A stretch of DNA of 64,000 nucleotides from NCBI GenBank assembly GCA_026014595.1, contig JAOZHY010000028.1:62001-126000 (forward strand). The letters run 5' to 3'. The first letter of the stretch is position 1. The number at the start of each line of letters is the position of its first letter. Source of the stretch: Candidatus Bathyarchaeota archaeon (GTDB taxonomy: Archaea > Thermoproteota > Bathyarchaeia > Bathyarchaeales > Bathycorpusculaceae). The notes below the pieces were generated by a model, which worked only from the letters and a program-made list of their open reading frames with translations, did no database searches and had not been told where the DNA came from. Of the stretch, positions 61,688 to 64,000 are shown in pieces. Both the position numbers and the translations under genes were made by a program.

Positions 61688-61720
61688 ATCCCAGAGAGTT
61701 TTCAGTCTGAGGCTTAGGCA

Positions 61721-62413
61721 TTGAGGCTTGGGGTTCTGTTTTCAGGCGGCAAAGACTCAACGCTTGCCCTGCACAAAGCTGCGGAGAAAAACGAAGTCGT
61801 ATGCCTAATCACGCTGGTGTCGCTGAATAAGGAGAGCTACATGTTCCACACGCCAAACATAGACGTTACTGCGCTTCAGGCTGAAGCTTTGGGGCTGCCG
61901 CTTCTCAGGAGAGAAACGAAGGGCGAACCCGAGAAGGAGCTTGAGGACTTGGAGGCAGCGATAGCAGACGCAATAGGGAAATTCAGGATAGAGGGCTTGG
62001 TCACTGGCGCCGTGGAATCTGCATATCAATCGCAGCGCATCCAGCGCATCTGCGACCGCCTAAAAATCGCATGCGTTAATCCGCTTTGGAAGAAGAACCA
62101 GAAAGCCCTTCTTGAGGAACTGGTGGCGGAAGGCTTCAAAGTCATCATCTCAGGCGTCTTCGCGTATCCGCTTGACGCGGACTGGCTGGGAAAAGAAATA
62201 GACGCAGAAATGATAGCCCAACTGGTGCAGCTTCAGGAGCAGTTTGGCGTGAGTCCTTCAGGGGAGGGAGGCGAGATAGAGACTACGGTTTTGGATGCGC
62301 CCTTGTTCAAGAAGAGGGTTGAGGTTTTGGATTCCGCGGTGGATTGGCGCGGCAACAGCGGCGTCTTCATCATCAAAAAAGCGCGGTTAGTACCCAAAAA
62401 GCCTCAAAAGTAA
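61721..62413 (+). CDS. dph6: Diphthine-ammonia ligase (Dph6 family)
   Basis: The 230-residue ATP-pyrophosphatase-fold protein has the PP-loop LFSGGKDSTLALHKA at the N-terminus, YMFHTPNIDV, FRIEGLVTGAVESAYQSQRIQRICDRL and NPLWKKNQKALLEELVAEGFKVIISGV, as in the MJ0570/Dph6 group that amidates diphthine in the final step of diphthamide synthesis. The start is TTG 61721 behind a clear TATA box. Confidence 0.93.
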   Translation: MRLGVLFSGGKDSTLALHKAAEKNEVVCLITLVSLNKESYMFHTPNIDVTALQAEALGLPLLRRETKGEPEKELEDLEAAIADAIGKFRIEGLVTGAVESAYQSQRIQRICDRLKIACVNPLWKKNQKALLEELVAEGFKVIISGVFAYPLDADWLGKEIDAEMIAQLVQLQEQFGVSPSGEGGEIETTVLDAPLFKKRVEVLDSAVDWRGNSGVFIIKKARLVPKKPQK

Positions 62414-62445
62414 CCATTTTGCTTCTGAAAGGTCACGCTTGTGTT

Positions 62446-63330
62446 TCAGTCCGTTACGACTATGTATTCGTTTTCGCTTTTGACGCCGAGCCCCAGCGCC
62501 GTCGCCCGCCGAATCTGCGTATAACTCCATGGGTCATCCGTAAGGGTGGAGCCCTCAAAACCAGCGATGACCTTGATGGCTTCCACATCCATTGCCACGC
62601 GGTCGCCCGAAGCCATGACGAGATTTGGCTTTCGCACCTCACCGTTGAAGGGTCCACCTGAGATGAAGCAGACGCGCCCATCCATAATTATCAAGTTGGG
62701 ATGCACGACCAGGTTGAGGTCTACAAGCTTCTCCTTCAGGTGCCTGAGGTGGAATTCGACGCGGTCACTCTTCTTGGTGAATCCGAAAGCCAGTTTCAAG
62801 CTAAGGGAGAAGTCGGCGCGGAAATGCGTCTTCATGCAGCAAGAATAAACCAGCTTGTCGAAGCCCATGGCTTGCTCCGTGAGATTGACGTTTCCGAGGT
62901 ATTCGCCGCCTACATCAACCTTGACGTAGTTGCCTTCATCAAAAAAAGCGATTTCGGCGCCTGTGCCTTCCAACGCGGCAAGAGCGCCAGTTTTTTCCAG
63001 TACCTCTCGCGTTTTCAGCGCTTGCCAAGAAGACTCACCCACCACGACTTTTCCCGCACCGTGCGCATACAAAAGCTCAACAATGGCTTTAAGGAAACCG
63101 GGTTCAGTTGAAGCTGGAGGTGGGTCTGCGCTGTTATAGTTGGGTTTGACCAGGACTCTGTCGCCTTTGTTTATGATTTTTTCGAAGCCGCCGATGGCAT
63201 TTACAGCTTTGAGTATATCTTGTTTAGGGTTTTGTGTGGCTTTGATTTCGCTTATGAGGGGTCTGCCGTCTTTCACGAAAGGGTTGCTTAAAGTCTTGCC
63301 AATCCATATTTTGGATGACACTAAAAACAC
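62446..63330 (-). CDS. DUF362 family protein
   Basis: The 294-residue DUF362 protein has VLVKPNYNSADPPPASTEPGFLKAIVELLYAHGAGKVVVGESSW, KTHFRADFSLSLKLAFGF and IMDGRVCFISGGPFNGEVRKPNLVMASGDRVAMDVEAIKV. Some relatives carry a C-terminal ferredoxin domain; this one has none. The reaction is unknown. It stands alone on the minus strand between dph6 and the Lon-like gene. Confidence 0.85.
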   Translation of the reverse strand: MFLVSSKIWIGKTLSNPFVKDGRPLISEIKATQNPKQDILKAVNAIGGFEKIINKGDRVLVKPNYNSADPPPASTEPGFLKAIVELLYAHGAGKVVVGESSWQALKTREVLEKTGALAALEGTGAEIAFFDEGNYVKVDVGGEYLGNVNLTEQAMGFDKLVYSCCMKTHFRADFSLSLKLAFGFTKKSDRVEFHLRHLKEKLVDLNLVVHPNLIIMDGRVCFISGGPFNGEVRKPNLVMASGDRVAMDVEAIKVIAGFEGSTLTDDPWSYTQIRRATALGLGVKSENEYIVVTD

Positions 63331-63447
63331 CGTCTACAGAATTCGTGGGATGCGGCAAATTTTAACCTTTAGGTCTGCAAGAGAAAGGGTTACCGAATAC
63401 TATAAAACGAACGCTTGGTAAGTGGAATTAAAGGAGATTTGTGTTAA

Positions 63448-64000
63448 ATGGTAAATGAGCTGACAGCAGACCAAATCAGGAGAGAATGCGACGCCAGCTT
63501 CATGCGTTGCGAAACAACGGCGAAACTGGTGCCGCTCAGCGAAATCATCGGGCAAGAAAGAGCTGTCAGAGCCTTAAAATTCGGGCTAGGCATCAAAGAC
63601 CACGGCTTCAACATTTACGTTGCAGGCTATCCTGGCACAGGCCGGACAACAGCGGTCAAAAACTTCGTGGGCGAATTGGCCAAAGTGGAACCCGTGCCGC
63701 CTGATTGGTGCTACGTGAACAACTTCTCCAATCAGTACGAGCCCAAAGCGATAAAGCTGCCCGCAGGAAAAGGCAAAGTGTTCCGAGAGGAAGTGAAGAA
63801 CCTCATCGAGAACATTCGAACAGCGCTTCCCAAAGCTTTCGAAAGCGACGACTACAACGCCAAGAGAGAAGCCACCATCCGAGCCTTGGAGAATCAACGA
63901 AAAGAGTTGATTGACCAGCTGAACGCTAAAGCTCAGCAAGAAGGCTTCATAATTCAAAGCACACCCATCGGGTTACTTCTTATCCCAGTGATAAAGGGCA
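63448..64000 (+). CDS. Lon-like ATP-dependent protease, AAA_32 type (3' end beyond window)
   Basis: The ATG at 63448 has AAAGGAG about 14 bases upstream. The 184 visible residues read IIGQERAVRALKFGLGIKDHGFNIYVAGYPGTGRTTAVKNFV, with Walker A GYPGTGRTT, followed by WCYVNNFSNQYEPKAIKLPAGKGKVFREEV and a helical region. This is the N-terminal ATP-binding part of the AAA_32/LonC-LonB-like proteases that carry a C-terminal S16 domain. That domain would lie past base 64000. Protease activity is therefore not visible here. Confidence 0.85.
   Translation, partial: MVNELTADQIRRECDASFMRCETTAKLVPLSEIIGQERAVRALKFGLGIKDHGFNIYVAGYPGTGRTTAVKNFVGELAKVEPVPPDWCYVNNFSNQYEPKAIKLPAGKGKVFREEVKNLIENIRTALPKAFESDDYNAKREATIRALENQRKELIDQLNAKAQQEGFIIQSTPIGLLLIPVIKG

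Overview
The window reads as a stretch of an archaeal chromosome. It carries the archaeal S13-S4-S11-RpoD-L18e-L13-S9-RpoN cluster, archaea-only enzymes (diphthine synthase, CTP-dependent riboflavin kinase, RibL-type FAD synthetase, CobY, a tetraether-synthase-like radical SAM protein), TATA/BRE-like promoters, many TTG/GTG starts and a tRNA with a non-canonical intron. A TACK lineage close to Bathyarchaeia is my best guess. That placement is an inference from gene content, not from a tree. No phage, insertion sequence, integrase or CRISPR array was seen; the window looks like ordinary chromosome with several secretion and uptake islands.

Layout. 0-8.5 kb: a tight plus-strand operon of a ChlD-like chelatase subunit (cut by the window start), a corrinoid/metal ABC importer (binding protein, permease, ATPase), a CobN-type chelatase and CbiZ, pointing to corrinoid uptake and remodelling. 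8.6-11 kb: a drug/lipid-type ABC exporter, a tRNA-Lys(TTT) interrupted in its T-loop, and a PadR regulator with a palindrome at its promoter. 11.3-13.6 kb: an unknown minus-strand gene whose start overlaps that of a divergent, membrane-anchored transglutaminase-like protein. 13.7-17.6 kb: ribosomal protein/RNA polymerase operon. 17.6-22.8 kb: split glutamate synthase (ferredoxin, FAD oxidoreductase, three GltB domains as separate genes). 23-27 kb: an AbrB/PhoU regulator and an orphan five-PAS histidine kinase. 27.3-30.1 kb: diphthine synthase, DUF357, FAD synthetase, rhomboid and a HTH-riboflavin kinase. 30.4-36.9 kb: HtpX, an M20 peptidase, an acyl-CoA synthetase (ADP-forming) beta subunit, a threonine-synthase-like protein fused to a winged helix and lacking the Schiff-base lysine, an ECF S component with a perfect palindrome at its promoter, and a HypE/PurM-like protein. 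37-41.8 kb: glycosyltransferases, a radical SAM protein and small membrane proteins. 41.9-44.7 kb: cytidylate kinase, the YidC-like DUF106 protein, CobY and CobS. 44.7-48 kb: epimerase, UbiA prenyltransferase and Tes-like radical SAM, a likely lipid cluster. 48-55 kb: an operator array followed by a Kelch protein and four tandem NosD-like beta-helix surface proteins. 55-58 kb: FeoB plus a DtxR-FeoA fusion with two DtxR-type boxes. 58-64 kb: GlyA, SerA, a secreted PepSY-like protein, Dph6, DUF362 and the start of a Lon-like protease.

How it fits together. Cobalamin appears twice: import, CbiZ and chelatase on the left, nucleotide-loop enzymes CobY/CobS in the middle. FMN and FAD synthesis are both present, with a probable riboflavin-responsive regulator. 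Two diphthamide genes (dphB, dph6) lie 34 kb apart. The most unusual points are the threonine-synthase-like/winged-helix fusion next to a palindrome-controlled transporter, the T-loop tRNA intron, an ~80-bp intergenic repeat present three times, and the multi-operator promoter of the surface-protein cluster.
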